DNA of 64,000 nt from Mesorhizobium sp. CA14 (GCF_020165195.1 NZ_JAIUHR010000003.1:310001-374000), one strand, 5' to 3'. Numbered from the stretch's first letter, positions 16,765 to 25,756 are shown. Notes: generated by a model from the sequence alone, not told the origin. Made by a program: numbers and translations.

Positions 16765-17856
16765 ATGGCTGCCATCACCGCCACAGCCCCCTATGCTGCA
16801 CGCGACCGCGACCGCCACAACCGCGCTTTGGTGCGCGGCTGGCTCTACATCGTGCTGCTCGTGCTGTTCGCGCTGGTGCTGGTCGGCGGTTCCACTCGTC
16901 TCACCGGCTCCGGGCTGTCGATCACTGAGTGGCAGCCGATACACGGCGTCATCCCACCGCTCAACGACGCCGAATGGCAGGAAGAGTTCCAGCGCTACCA
17001 GCAGATCCCGCAATATACCGAGATCAACAAGGGCATGAGTGTCGAGGACTTTAAGTCGATCTTCTGGTGGGAGTGGGCGCACCGCATCCTGGCGCGCAGC
17101 GTTGGCGTCGTCTTTGCCTTGCCGTTGCTATTCTTCTGGGCGACGCGCCGCATCGAACGAGGCCTCGGGCTGAAGCTCCTCGGCGTCCTTCTGCTCGGCG
17201 GACTGCAAGGCGCCATCGGCTGGTGGATGGTGGCTTCGGGCCTGGCCGACCGTGTCTCGGTCAGCCAATACAGGCTGGCGACGCATCTGACGCTCGCTGC
17301 GCTGATCTTCACCGCCACCATGGTGGTCGCGCGCGGCCTGGCGCCTCATTCGGAGCCCGCCGCCGACCGGTCGACGCAGCGGCTCGCGGGCTTCATCGTG
17401 CTTTTGGCGCTGATCCAGATCTATCTCGGCGGGCTCGTCGCCGGGCTGCACGCGGGCCTTTCCTACAACACATGGCCGCTTATGGATGGAAAGGTGATCC
17501 CGTCCGATCTGCTTCTCCTGAAGCCCGCCTGGCTGAACTTCTTTGAAAACCCGAAGACGGTGCAGTTCGTCCATCGGCTAGGCGCTTACACGATCTTTGT
17601 CGTGGCGCTCTGGCATATGATCGCGACGTGGAGGCGCCAGCCCGGCACCACCCATGCCCGCCGGGCCACGCTTCTGTTCGCGCTGGTGGTCGTCCAGGGC
17701 TCGATTGGCATCGGCACGCTGCTGATGCAGGTGCCGCTGCACATGGCGTTGACGCATCAGGCGATCGCGCTTGTGTTGCTCGGCTTCGCCGCCGCGCATT
17801 GGCGCGGCACCAAGGGCGCTTATCCGTTGCCGACGAAGGTGAGCGTCAGGAGCTGA
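16765..17856 (+). CDS. ctaA: Heme A synthase
   Basis: Eight-helix inner-membrane enzyme (COX15/CtaA) that oxidises the C8 methyl of heme O to make heme A for aa3-type oxidases. Conserved heme-ligand histidines are seen in [30 protein letters not shown] and LTHQAIAL. The segment [21 protein letters not shown] is the family signature (GG(S/L)TRLTxSGLS). Length 363 aa is normal for the long alphaproteobacterial form. The ATG at 16765 follows GGGAGAGCGAA; upstream in-frame codons are ignored. Its 3' end overlaps a possible 35-codon frame on the other strand. Confidence 0.95.
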   Translation: MAAITATAPYAARDRDRHNRALVRGWLYIVLLVLFALVLVGGSTRLTGSGLSITEWQPIHGVIPPLNDAEWQEEFQRYQQIPQYTEINKGMSVEDFKSIFWWEWAHRILARSVGVVFALPLLFFWATRRIERGLGLKLLGVLLLGGLQGAIGWWMVASGLADRVSVSQYRLATHLTLAALIFTATMVVARGLAPHSEPAADRSTQRLAGFIVLLALIQIYLGGLVAGLHAGLSYNTWPLMDGKVIPSDLLLLKPAWLNFFENPKTVQFVHRLGAYTIFVVALWHMIATWRRQPGTTHARRATLLFALVVVQGSIGIGTLLMQVPLHMALTHQAIALVLLGFAAAHWRGTKGAYPLPTKVSVRS

Positions 17857-17953
17857 GGCGGACCTTTTGAACGGCATCGGCGACGGCCAGCTCGCGGTTC
17901 TCGTCGACCGCATTCTTGTCCTCGCGATGCCAAGCGGCTGATAGGCAGCCCAT
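17846..17953 (-). other. Possible 35-codon ORF or gene remnant
   Basis: Minus-strand frame from ATG 17953 to TGA 17846. Its last 24 residues (WHREDKNAVDENRELAVADA then VQKV and so on) are charged and helical and look more protein-like than the Arg-rich neighbouring frames. It may be the 3' remnant of a longer gene, since other protein-like pieces appear upstream in a different frame (17954-18040). No ribosome binding site or family match is visible. It overlaps the end of ctaA by 11 bases. Confidence 0.25.
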
Positions 17954-18045
17954 AGGCGATCGTATGGTCGAGGATGGTGCGTGGCGTCTGTCCGAATGAG
18001 TTCGGGAGCGCTGACCTTCCAGCGCTCGGCAAACGCTTGCACTAC

Positions 18046-18978
18046 TCAGTGCTTGATGCCGAGCATCAGGTCCAGGTTCTGCACCGCGGCGCCGGACGCG
18101 CCCTTGCCGAGATTGTCGTAGACGGCCATCAGCAGTGCCTGCGCCCTCTCGTCATTGGCGAACACATAGACCTTCATCCGGTTGGTGCCGTTATAGACCT
18201 CGGGGTCGATCTCCGGCATGCGCTCCACATGTGTATAGGGCGCGACCTCGACCACGCCGCCATCGATCGACGCATAGTGGTCGGCAATCGCCGCGTGAAG
18301 CTCGGCGCCGGTCGGAACGCGGTCGAGACCGCCGAGCTGCAGCGGCACCACGGTGATCATGCCCTGCGCGAAATTGCCCACTGCCGGCTGCATGATCGGG
18401 TCGTGCGACAGCTTTGCATAGGTGCGGAGCTCCGGCACATGCTTGTGCTGCAGCGTCAGCCCGTACGGCAGGAACTCCGGCGCGTCCTCGCCCTTGCTGA
18501 CATAATCCTCGATCATCGGCCGGCCGCCGCCGGAATAACCGGAGATGCCGTTGACGGTGACCGGGAAGTCGGCAGGCAGCAGGCCGGCCGCAACCAGCGG
18601 CCGCAGCGTCGCGATCGGCCCTTGTGGCCAGCAGCCCGGATTGGCGATGCGTTTCGCGCTGGCGATCTTCTTCGCCTGGTCCTTGTCCATTTCGGCGAAG
18701 CCATATTCCCAACCTTCAGCCACCCGATGCGCGGTCGAAGCGTCGATGACCTTTGTCGTATCGTTCGCAATCAGCGACACACTTTCCTTGGCCGCCGCAT
18801 CCGGCAGGCAAAGGATCGCGACGTCGGCGGCATTGAGGAATTCAGCCCTGGCTGCGGCTTCCTTGCGGCGGTCGGCGGGAATGGAGATGATCTCCAGGTC
18901 GCCGCGATCGGCAAGCAGCGCCCTGATCTGCAGGCCTGTCGTGCCATGCTCGCCGTCAATGAAGATTTTCGGTTTCAT
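18046..18978 (-). CDS. argC: N-acetyl-gamma-glutamyl-phosphate reductase
   Basis: Third step of arginine synthesis: NADPH reduction of N-acetyl-glutamyl phosphate to the semialdehyde. The 310-aa protein is the short class 2 ArgC. It begins with the Rossmann loop KIFIDGEHGTTGLQIR, and the active-site cysteine is in RIANPGCWPQGP. The C-terminal part ends TNRMKVYVFANDERAQALL. It lies 29 bases downstream of the agmatinase gene on the same strand, so the two are probably one transcript. Confidence 0.95.
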   Translation of the reverse strand: MKPKIFIDGEHGTTGLQIRALLADRGDLEIISIPADRRKEAAARAEFLNAADVAILCLPDAAAKESVSLIANDTTKVIDASTAHRVAEGWEYGFAEMDKDQAKKIASAKRIANPGCWPQGPIATLRPLVAAGLLPADFPVTVNGISGYSGGGRPMIEDYVSKGEDAPEFLPYGLTLQHKHVPELRTYAKLSHDPIMQPAVGNFAQGMITVVPLQLGGLDRVPTGAELHAAIADHYASIDGGVVEVAPYTHVERMPEIDPEVYNGTNRMKVYVFANDERAQALLMAVYDNLGKGASGAAVQNLDLMLGIKH

Positions 18979-19007
18979 CGGTTGCCAAATTCCTTGCGAT
19001 CTCAGCC

Positions 19008-20009
19008 CTATATGCCGTGCGCGCTTTGTAGCACGGCATGGGTGCCGTTGTTCAGATCCTCGAGCCGCACCTTTCGTTCGGCCACGAGGCCCAGATAGTG
19101 CATGGCGATCATCGATCCAGCGATCGCCGTAATATCGGCATGGTCGTAGGCAGGCGCAACCTCGACGACGTCGGCGCCGACGATATCGACCTGGCCGAGC
19201 TGGCGCAGCGTCGAGAGCATCTTGGCAGACGATGGACCGCCGGCAACCGGCGTGCCCGTGCCTGGCGCGAAGGCCGGGTCGAGGCAGTCGATGTCGAAGG
19301 TGAGATAGGTCTTTCTGCCGCCAGTCCGGTCGACGATCGCGTAGGCGATATCCGAAGCCCGCATCTCCTCCACCTCATGGCCGTAGAGGATCTTGATACC
19401 GAACGTGTCGGGCGCATGCGTGCGGATGCCGATCTGAATCGAGCGATCCGGGTCGATGATGCCCTCCTTCACCGCACGGGCAACGAAGGAGCCATGATCG
19501 ATGCGCTTGCCGTCATCCGGCCAGGTATCCTGATGCGCGTCGAACTGAACGAGCGCCAACGGCCCGTGGATCGCGGCATGCGCCTTGAGCAGCGGCCAGG
19601 TGACGAAATGATCGCCGCCGAGCGTCAGAAGGAAAGCGCCCGATCTCAGGATCTTGGCCGCCTCGCGCTCGATCGCGCCGGGGGTCTTCTGATGGTTGCC
19701 GCTGTCAAGCAGGCAATCGCCATAGTCGACCACCGCGAGTGGTTCGAACAGGTCGCGCGAGAAAGGGTATTGCGGATCGTTCTCGAGGATAGCCGAGGCG
19801 CGGCGGATCGCCTGCGGCCCGAAGCGGGCGCCCGGCCGATTGGTGACTGCGGCGTCAAAAGGAATGCCCCACACGACAGCGTCCGCACCCTTCACGTCCT
19901 TGGTGTATTTGCGCCGCATGAACGACAGCGCACCGGAATAGGCTGGCTCAAGTGCCGCCCCCGTTTTCGAACGGGCGGTGAAGGCGTGGTCGATCTCTTT
20001 ATTCGCCAT
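19008..20009 (-). CDS. speB: Agmatinase (ureohydrolase)
   Basis: Hydrolyses agmatine to putrescine and urea in the cytoplasm, using a binuclear Mn centre. Metal ligands are visible in LTLGGDH, QFDAHQD and FDIDCLDPAFAPGTGTP. The length of 333 aa suits the family. ATG 20009 is preferred to the upstream in-frame ATG at 20042 because it fits the family N-terminus (MANKEIDHAF). Related guanidino-acid hydrolases share these motifs, so substrate specificity is not certain. It is co-directional with argC, linking the arginine and polyamine steps. Confidence 0.88.
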   Translation of the reverse strand: MANKEIDHAFTARSKTGAALEPAYSGALSFMRRKYTKDVKGADAVVWGIPFDAAVTNRPGARFGPQAIRRASAILENDPQYPFSRDLFEPLAVVDYGDCLLDSGNHQKTPGAIEREAAKILRSGAFLLTLGGDHFVTWPLLKAHAAIHGPLALVQFDAHQDTWPDDGKRIDHGSFVARAVKEGIIDPDRSIQIGIRTHAPDTFGIKILYGHEVEEMRASDIAYAIVDRTGGRKTYLTFDIDCLDPAFAPGTGTPVAGGPSSAKMLSTLRQLGQVDIVGADVVEVAPAYDHADITAIAGSMIAMHYLGLVAERKVRLEDLNNGTHAVLQSAHGI

Positions 20010-20133
20010 TGCGGGTCCTCGGTTCTCATCGGGCAGCCACAACTACAGAACCGGCACGCAACATGCCAGTCACAGCTTGCGGAAACGAAACGGCGCTCGG
20101 CGAGTGCCACGGCAACACAGGATCTGTATCATT

Positions 20134-21348
20134 ATGGCTGAGACCGGCTTGCTCAATCTTGCATCCGCGCCCGCCGCGACCCGCGTCGGCACGACGGCCG
20201 GCGAGCGTTTCCTGGTGCTGGATTCCTGGCGCGGCATCTGCGCGCTGCTGGTGGCGCTCTTCCACTTCCCGACCACCTCGATAGTGTCGCAGAGCGCCTT
20301 TGTCGGCGGCTCCTATCTGTTCGTCGATTTCTTCTTCGTGCTCTCCGGCTTCGTCATTGCCAGCGCCTATGGCAGCCGGCTGAACGAGCAGGACGACCTT
20401 GCCCGGTTCGCATTGGTGCGCTTCGGCCGCATCTACCCGCTGCATGTCCTGATGCTTGCCGCTTTCGCCGGCTTCGAGGCGCTGCGGCTCGTGCTGCCCG
20501 CGCTTCACGGAACGGGCCCGGCTCCCTTCACCGGAGGCTTCGACCTGAAGAGCCTCGTCGCCAACCTCTTCCTTCTGCAAGGCATGGGGGTTGAGGATCA
20601 TCTGAGCTGGAACGCGCCGAGTTGGAGCATTTCGGCCGAGTTCTTCACCTACCTGCTCTTTGCCGCCGTCGTCTTCACCGCCGGCCAGCGTGCCTGGATA
20701 TGGCTCGTCGCCGCAGCCGTGACGGCGCCGCTTTTCCTGCTCGCGGTCTCGACGCGTCATATGGACGTGTCCTTCGATTTCGGCTTCATCCGCTGCCTTT
20801 ACGGTTTCTCGCTCGGCGCGTTGCTTGCCTGGTTTCAGCACGGTTCCATTGCAGAGGCGCGACAGGCGCTCGGCGGCGGGGCAGGGCGCCTCGCCTGGAC
20901 CCTGGCCGAGCTGGCGATGATCGCCGGGATCGCGCTGTTCGTTTCCCTTGCCGACACCAACGACATCGGCATCGCGGCGCCGGTCGTCTTCGCTCTGGCG
21001 CTCTATCTTTTTGCGCATGAGGGCGGGTGGGTCAGCGTGGCCTTGCGCAGCCGGCCGATGCTGCTGCTCGGCTCGCTCTCCTATTCGATCTACATGGTCC
21101 ACATCTTCGTCCAGGCCCGCATGATCAATGTCGGCGGCCTGATCGAACGCAAGCTCGGGCTCGGCATCGTCGGCGACCTGATGCTGCGCGGCGACCATGC
21201 GACCGGCTTCGGCACCGGCTCGCCCTGGATCGGCTTCGCGGCTTTGATCGCTATGTTGATCGCCGTCATCGCCGCGTCCTGGTTCACCTGGCGCTTCGTC
21301 GAAATGCCGGCGTTGGCCTGGTTCCGCCGCCTTTCGAAGCGGATCTGA
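20134..21348 (+). CDS. Acyltransferase family 3 membrane protein
   Basis: Integral membrane O-acyltransferase (OafA/ExoZ/NodX class) with about ten hydrophobic segments, which typically adds acetyl or succinyl groups to surface glycans. The family start LDSWRGICALLVALFHF (R-G-x-x-A-L-x-V-x-x-x-H) contains the catalytic-type histidine, followed by SYLFVDFFFVLSGFVIASAYG. The ATG at 20134 is used; the frame extends further upstream but without a family-like N-terminus. Divergent from speB. It may modify the polysaccharide of the 6.7-16.4 kb cluster, although it is 4 kb away. Confidence 0.88.
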   Translation: MAETGLLNLASAPAATRVGTTAGERFLVLDSWRGICALLVALFHFPTTSIVSQSAFVGGSYLFVDFFFVLSGFVIASAYGSRLNEQDDLARFALVRFGRIYPLHVLMLAAFAGFEALRLVLPALHGTGPAPFTGGFDLKSLVANLFLLQGMGVEDHLSWNAPSWSISAEFFTYLLFAAVVFTAGQRAWIWLVAAAVTAPLFLLAVSTRHMDVSFDFGFIRCLYGFSLGALLAWFQHGSIAEARQALGGGAGRLAWTLAELAMIAGIALFVSLADTNDIGIAAPVVFALALYLFAHEGGWVSVALRSRPMLLLGSLSYSIYMVHIFVQARMINVGGLIERKLGLGIVGDLMLRGDHATGFGTGSPWIGFAALIAMLIAVIAASWFTWRFVEMPALAWFRRLSKRI

Positions 21349-21431
21349 TCCAAAAACTAGCCGGCTTCGTTCACTGCCCTGTCATGGGCATCGCCTAACC
21401 GGGTCTCAACCCGGAACGGAGCGATTCCCCG

Positions 21432-22490
21432 ATGCGAACACTCTGGCTGAGCCTTGCCTTTTCCGCTGCCCTTGCCACAGTTGCGGGGCAAAGCTTAGCC
21501 GGTGAAAGCCGGGCCAGCCAGATCCTCGACCGCTTCGAGCATGCCAACCAGTGGCGCGATCATGTGATGATCGCCGCGCACCGCGCCGGCAGCATGCAGG
21601 CCGGCAAGATGCTCTACGCCGAGAATTCGCTGGCCGCGGTCGAAAGCTCGATCGCCATCGGCGCCGAGATCGTCGAAGTCGACGTGAGGCGCGCGAAAGA
21701 CGGCGCGTTCGTCATCATGCATGACAGCTGGCTCGACAGAACGACCACCTGTAAGGGCGAAGTGGCGAACTACACGCTTGCCGAGTTGAAGAAATGCCGG
21801 CTGGTCATCGAGGGCACGGGCGCCGTCACCAACGAGACGGTGTCGACGCTGCGCGAGATGCTGCTGACGACCAGGGACAGGATCCTGATCAATCTCGACA
21901 ACAAGCTGGAGGTGATGGACCTGCCGGGCATGATCGCCGAGGCGCGCGATCTCGGCATGGCCGATCAGGTGATCGTCAAGGAGAATCTCTGGAACCGGCA
22001 GCGCATCGATGCCGCGAGCGCAGCACTTGCGAAGGCCGGCGGCGGCTTCCAATTCATGCCGATCCTCGCCGACGACGCCGTGCACGATGCCGCCTTCGCT
22101 GGCGAGGTCGACAAGGCGTTCGCGCCGCGCGCCATCGAATTGATCAACTGGCGCAACGGCGCCGAGACGCTGACGCCGACCGGCGGGCCGCTGTTCGGCA
22201 ACCACATACGGGCGGAAGCGGCCCGCGGCGACTGGCACCTTTGGGCCGACACCTATGCGATCGTCAATAAGCCGGGCGGCTTCCTTGCCGGCGGGCGCGG
22301 CGACGAGATTGCCGTCGCCGCCGGCCTGCCGCGCGAAGCCTGGGGTTTCTGGGTCGACCATGGCGTCACCATCATCCAGACCGACGAGCCGAAAGCGGCG
22401 ATCGGGTGGCTGATGGCCAATGGTTATAGGGTGCCGTATGCGACGGGCATCAAGCAGGCTGAGCCGGCGCATACGGCGAGTATCAATTAG
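21432..22490 (+). CDS. Secreted glycerophosphodiester phosphodiesterase family protein
   Basis: Periplasmic GDPD-family protein with a Sec signal peptide (residues 1-23, LATVAGQSLAG). The GDPD core is intact in its first half: MIAAHRAGS, AENSLAAVESSIAIGAEIVE, VDVRRAKDGAFVIMHD and LDRTTTCKG, giving the catalytic HR, E, D and H positions. The family hydrolyses glycerophosphodiesters to glycerol-3-phosphate. The C-terminal part, with GFWVDHGVTIIQTDEP, is also typical. It is 84 bases downstream of the acyltransferase on the same strand. Confidence 0.88.
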   Translation: MRTLWLSLAFSAALATVAGQSLAGESRASQILDRFEHANQWRDHVMIAAHRAGSMQAGKMLYAENSLAAVESSIAIGAEIVEVDVRRAKDGAFVIMHDSWLDRTTTCKGEVANYTLAELKKCRLVIEGTGAVTNETVSTLREMLLTTRDRILINLDNKLEVMDLPGMIAEARDLGMADQVIVKENLWNRQRIDAASAALAKAGGGFQFMPILADDAVHDAAFAGEVDKAFAPRAIELINWRNGAETLTPTGGPLFGNHIRAEAARGDWHLWADTYAIVNKPGGFLAGGRGDEIAVAAGLPREAWGFWVDHGVTIIQTDEPKAAIGWLMANGYRVPYATGIKQAEPAHTASIN

Positions 22491-22502
22491 CTGGCGTTGG
22501 TG

Positions 22503-22682
22503 CTTCACCCCACCCGGCGCTTCGCGCCGACCTCCCCATCGAGGGGAGGTAGAGCGTTGTGCGAACTCCTCTTCGCTGGACGCCTGCGAAGTCGATGAGA
22601 CCAAGCGGACCTTCGAACGTATGGCTCGGCGCCCTACCTCCCCTTGATGGGGAGGTCGCGCCGCAGGCGCGGGCGGGGTGAC
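22503..22682. repeat. Rhizobial intergenic inverted-repeat element
   Basis: Two arms of about 52 bases (22503-22554 and 22631-22682) are near-perfect reverse complements and enclose about 75 bases. Each arm also carries its own internal hairpin, ACCTCCCCATC facing GGGGAGGT. The layout fits the short palindromic elements that are scattered between genes in Mesorhizobium genomes. It fills nearly the whole gap between the GDPD gene and the aldo/keto reductase gene, which converge on it. Confidence 0.8.
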
Positions 22683-22692
22683 GGCGCCGACC

Positions 22693-23565
22693 TCACGCCG
22701 CTTTCGCCACGCCCTCCAATTCCCGCAGCACATCCCCCGACAGCTCCAGCTCCGCCGCCGCCAGATTCTCGCGCAGATGCTCGACCGATGACGTGCCCGG
22801 GATAAGCAGGATGTTCGGTGAGCGCTGCAGCAGCCAGGCCAGCGCAACGTGCATCGGCGTCGCGCCGAGCCGTTCCGCCACGCCGGATAGCGTCGACGAC
22901 TGCAATGGGCTGAACCCGCCGAGCGGGAAGAACGGCACATAGGCGATGCCGTCGCGCGCCAGTTCGTCGATCAGCGCGTCGTCGTCGCGGTGCGCCAGAT
23001 TGTACTGGTTCTGCACGCAGACGATGTCGCAGATCTTTCGGCCTTCCGCGATCTGCGCGCGGGTGACGTTGCTCAAGCCGATATGGCGCACCAGGCCCTT
23101 GCGCTGCAGTTCGGCCAGCGCTGTCAGCGGCGCTTCGATCGAGCCTTCGGCGGGGCCATGGGCGTCGAACATGATGCGCAGATTGACCACTTCGATCGCG
23201 TCGAGTCCGAGATTGCTCAGATTGTCGTGCACAGCCTGCGTGAGTTCTTTGGGCGAATAGGCCGGCAGCCAGGAGGCATCGCTGCCGCGGCGTGCGCCGA
23301 TCTTGGTGACGATGGTGAGATCGTCGGGGTAGGGCGCCAGCGCCTCGCGGATCAGCTTGTTGGTGACGTGCGGGCCGTAGAAATCGCTGGTGTCGATGTG
23401 GTTCACGCCTTGCGCCACCGCTTCGCGCAGCACGGAGATAGCCGCGTCATGGTCCTTCGGTGGACCGAACACGCCTTTGCCCGCAAGCTGCATGGCGCCA
23501 TAGCCGAGGCGATACACCGAGCGGTCGCCGAGTTTATAAGTACCGGATTTGTCTACACTGGACAT
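22693..23565 (-). CDS. Aldo/keto reductase
   Basis: NADPH-dependent oxidoreductase of the AKR superfamily, 290 aa, cytoplasmic. The barrel catalytic residues are visible: Asp and Tyr in NHIDTSDFYGPH and Lys in LTIVTKIG. At the usual catalytic His position the sequence reads NLRIMFD, without a histidine. The end LLIPGTSSVEHLRENL is the cofactor-binding segment. The start at ATG 23565 has a strong GAAGGAGAGC site. It is divergent from a LysR-type regulator, its probable controller. The physiological substrate is unknown. Confidence 0.9.
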   Translation of the reverse strand: MSSVDKSGTYKLGDRSVYRLGYGAMQLAGKGVFGPPKDHDAAISVLREAVAQGVNHIDTSDFYGPHVTNKLIREALAPYPDDLTIVTKIGARRGSDASWLPAYSPKELTQAVHDNLSNLGLDAIEVVNLRIMFDAHGPAEGSIEAPLTALAELQRKGLVRHIGLSNVTRAQIAEGRKICDIVCVQNQYNLAHRDDDALIDELARDGIAYVPFFPLGGFSPLQSSTLSGVAERLGATPMHVALAWLLQRSPNILLIPGTSSVEHLRENLAAAELELSGDVLRELEGVAKAA

Positions 23566-23617
23566 TGTTGCTCTCCTTCGCTGTCGGGGAGGGAGATAAG
23601 GGATGGCTGCTGTCCTG

Positions 23618-23637
23618 ATAACCGGGTATAACCGGCA
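23618..23637. promoter_or_regulatory. Direct 10-bp repeat, candidate LysR operator
   Basis: Two adjacent copies, ATAACCGGGT and ATAACCGGCA, lie in the 95-base gap between the divergent aldo/keto reductase and LysR genes. A one-turn spacing on one helix face is what a LysR tetramer could use. This is positional inference only. Confidence 0.4.
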
Positions 23638-23660
23638 CGACCTGTGCGGAAATAAGAACA

Positions 23661-24569
23661 ATGGCGGCTGATCTCAACGATCTCCAGGCATTCATGGCCG
23701 TCGCACGCGCCGGCGGCTTTCGCGAAGCGGCCCGCGTGACCGCAGGCAGTGCGTCGGTGCTCAGCGAAGCCGTCCGCCGTTTGGAAACACAACTTGGTGT
23801 GCGGCTCTTCAATCGTACTACACGCAGTGTTGCCCTGACCGAGGCAGGCGCCAGCCTGCTGGCGCGTCTTGGCCCCGCGCTCGGCGAGGTGGAGGCTGCG
23901 CTCGACGTCGTGAACGGCTTTCGCGACCGGCCTGCCGGCACCTTGCGCCTCAACGTGCCGATAAGCGCCTCGCGGCTGGTGCTGCCGAAGATTGTTCCGG
24001 GATTTCTCGCTGCATATCCGGCCATCCGGCTGGAGGTGATCGCCGAGGAAAACTTTATCGACCTGCTGGTGGCCGGCTGCGATGCGGGCATCCGCTATGA
24101 CGAGCGGCTGGAGCAGGACATGATTGCGGTGCCGATCGGGCCGCGGGCACAGCGCTTCACCTCCTCCGCCGCGCCGTCCTACCTTGACCGGCATGGCCGG
24201 CCACAACACCCGCGTGACCTGCTTGGGCACGCGTGCATACGCGGCCGCTTCCCGAGCGGGGTCATGACCCCCTGGGAGTTCGAGCGCGACGGCGAGGTGG
24301 TGCGGGTCGATACCACGGGGCCATTGGTCGTCAGCATCGGCGGCGGCGTCGATCTCGCCGTCGATGCGGCGATCGCCGGCGTCGGCATTCTTTGGCTCTT
24401 CGAGGACTGGGTACGTCCGTATTTCGACAGCGGCGTCCTGGAACCTGTGCTCGAGCCGTGGTGGCAAAGCTTCTCGGGGCCGTTCCTCTATTACCCAGGG
24501 CGGCGGCTGGTGCCGGCGCCGCTGCGCGCCTTCATTGACTATATCAAAACGCCGGCCGGGCACTGGTGA
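23661..24569 (+). CDS. LysR-family transcriptional regulator
   Basis: Transcription factor of 302 aa. Residues about 3-62 form the winged helix-turn-helix (DLNDLQAFMAVARAGGFREA, then SVLSEAVRRLETQLGVRLFN); residues about 90-295 form the substrate-binding domain. The sequence is of the group that includes many aldo/keto reductase-linked regulators (DLLVAGCDAGIRYDERLEQD). It is divergent from the aldo/keto reductase gene, the standard arrangement for LysR autoregulation with activation of the neighbour. Inducer unknown. Confidence 0.92.
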   Translation: MAADLNDLQAFMAVARAGGFREAARVTAGSASVLSEAVRRLETQLGVRLFNRTTRSVALTEAGASLLARLGPALGEVEAALDVVNGFRDRPAGTLRLNVPISASRLVLPKIVPGFLAAYPAIRLEVIAEENFIDLLVAGCDAGIRYDERLEQDMIAVPIGPRAQRFTSSAAPSYLDRHGRPQHPRDLLGHACIRGRFPSGVMTPWEFERDGEVVRVDTTGPLVVSIGGGVDLAVDAAIAGVGILWLFEDWVRPYFDSGVLEPVLEPWWQSFSGPFLYYPGRRLVPAPLRAFIDYIKTPAGHW

Positions 24570-24570
24570 C

Positions 24571-24597
24571 AAAAAGGCCGCTCGGAGGCGGCCTTTT
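24571..24597. terminator. Bidirectional intrinsic terminator
   Basis: Hairpin AAGGCCGC / GCGGCCTT with a short loop, flanked by five A on the left and four T on the right. It follows the LysR gene directly and lies 58 bases after the rpsI stop on the other strand, so it can end both transcripts; the U-run is better on the rpsI side. Confidence 0.8.
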
Positions 24598-24620
24598 CGA
24601 CATGCTTGGACTTCGCAGCG

Positions 24621-24671
24621 CTTAGCGCTTCGAGAACTTGGCCCCAAGCGCTTCTTAGCGCTTCGAGAACT
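24621..24671. repeat. 18-bp direct duplication of the rpsI 3' end
   Basis: The 18 bases CTTAGCGCTTCGAGAACT occur at 24621-24638 and again at 24654-24671. The second copy encodes the last residues and stop of S9 on the minus strand; the first is an extra copy 33 bases downstream of the gene. Confidence 0.85.
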
Positions 24672-25125
24672 GGAAGCTGCGGCGGGCCTTCGCCTTGCCG
24701 TACTTCTTGCGCTCGACCACGCGGCTGTCGCGGGTCAGGAAGCCACCTTTCTTGAGCACCGAGCGCAGGCCCGGCTCATAGTAGGTCAGCGCCTTGGAGA
24801 TGCCGTGACGCACCGCACCGGCCTGGCCGGAGAGGCCGCCGCCGATGACGGTGGCGACGATGTCGTACTGGCCGGCGCGGTTGGCCGCGACGATCGGCTG
24901 GTTGAGGATCATCTGCAGCACCGGTCGCGCGAAATAGGTCGCGAATTCCTTGTCGTTGACGGTGATCTTGCCGGAGCCCGGCTCCACCCAGACACGCGCA
25001 ATGGCGTTCTTGCGCTTGCCGGTGGCATAGGCGCGGCCCGACTTGTCGAGCTTCTGGACATGCACGGGCGCGGCCGGCTGCGCGGCGACGGTGCCGAGTT
25101 CTGCGAGCGAGGAAAGCTCAGCCAT
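24655..25125 (-). CDS. rpsI: 30S ribosomal protein S9
   Basis: Ribosomal protein uS9, 156 aa, whose C-terminal tail reaches the P site. The conserved core is [20 protein letters not shown], then [13 protein letters not shown] and [19 protein letters not shown], ending [10 protein letters not shown] 20-residue N-terminal extension is typical of alphaproteobacteria. The ATG overlaps the last base of the rplM stop (TAATG), so translation is coupled. A terminator follows at 24571-24597. Confidence 0.98.
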   Translation of the reverse strand: MAELSSLAELGTVAAQPAAPVHVQKLDKSGRAYATGKRKNAIARVWVEPGSGKITVNDKEFATYFARPVLQMILNQPIVAANRAGQYDIVATVIGGGLSGQAGAVRHGISKALTYYEPGLRSVLKKGGFLTRDSRVVERKKYGKAKARRSFQFSKR

Positions 25126-25589
25126 TACGAGGCCCTCTTGTTCTTGGAGTTCAGCTTGGCCACGTCGAGCGTGACGGGCTGCTGGGCGGTGTGCGGATGC
25201 TCGGCGCCGGCATAGACGCGGAGATTCTTCATCTGGCGACGGCCAAGCGGGCCGCGCGGGATCATGCGCTCGACGGCCTTCTCGACGACGCGCTCGGGGA
25301 AACGGCCCTCGAGCAGCTGGCGCGCGGTGCGCTCCTTGATGCCGCCGGGATGGCCGGTGTGCCAGTAGTAGACCTTGTCGGTGTATTTCTTGCCGGTGAA
25401 CACCACCTTGTCGGCATTGATGACGATGACATTGTCGCCATCATCGACATGCGGGGTGAAGGTGGGCTTGTGCTTGCCGCGCAGATGGTTGGCGATGACA
25501 GTGGCCAGACGACCGACGACGAGACCTTCGGCGTCGATCAGCACCCACTTCTTCACCACATCCGCAGGCTTCTGCGAAAAGGTAGCCAT
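25125..25589 (-). CDS. rplM: 50S ribosomal protein L13
   Basis: Ribosomal protein uL13, 154 aa. Recognised from [20 protein letters not shown], then [33 protein letters not shown] and [18 protein letters not shown]. The ATG at 25589 gives the family N-terminus [15 protein letters not shown]; the frame is open further upstream but runs into the leader. It is first in the rplM-rpsI operon, preceded by a leader of about 130 bases and a strong promoter. Confidence 0.98.
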   Translation of the reverse strand: MATFSQKPADVVKKWVLIDAEGLVVGRLATVIANHLRGKHKPTFTPHVDDGDNVIVINADKVVFTGKKYTDKVYYWHTGHPGGIKERTARQLLEGRFPERVVEKAVERMIPRGPLGRRQMKNLRVYAGAEHPHTAQQPVTLDVAKLNSKNKRAS

Positions 25590-25696
25590 GGTTTTGCTCT
25601 CAGGTTGACCTTTCCCGTCCAGGAGGGACAGGAGAAGGGGTTTTTTGTTGCTTGGATTGACGGAAGGACCGGAGACACCCCGCCAATAACAAAACG

Positions 25697-25714
25697 GCGG
25701 CCTTTGCGGGCCGC
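25697..25714 (-). promoter_or_regulatory. Hairpin in the rplM leader, possible attenuator
   Basis: On the minus strand GCGGCC-CGCAAA-GGCCGC followed by CGTTTTGTT. It lies near the predicted 5' end of the rplM transcript. It looks like a weak intrinsic terminator or a stabilising 5' hairpin; a role in feedback control is inference. Confidence 0.4.
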
Positions 25715-25727
25715 TGCTTCGGGAGGG

Positions 25728-25756
25728 CTTATAGGCGAGGGCGCTTGGTGCGTCAA
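25728..25756 (-). promoter_or_regulatory. Sigma-70 promoter of rplM-rpsI
   Basis: On the minus strand, -35 TTGACG (25751-25756), exactly 17 bases, then -10 TATAAG (25728-25733). It is about 140 bases before the rplM start and is the best consensus promoter seen in the window. Confidence 0.8.
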
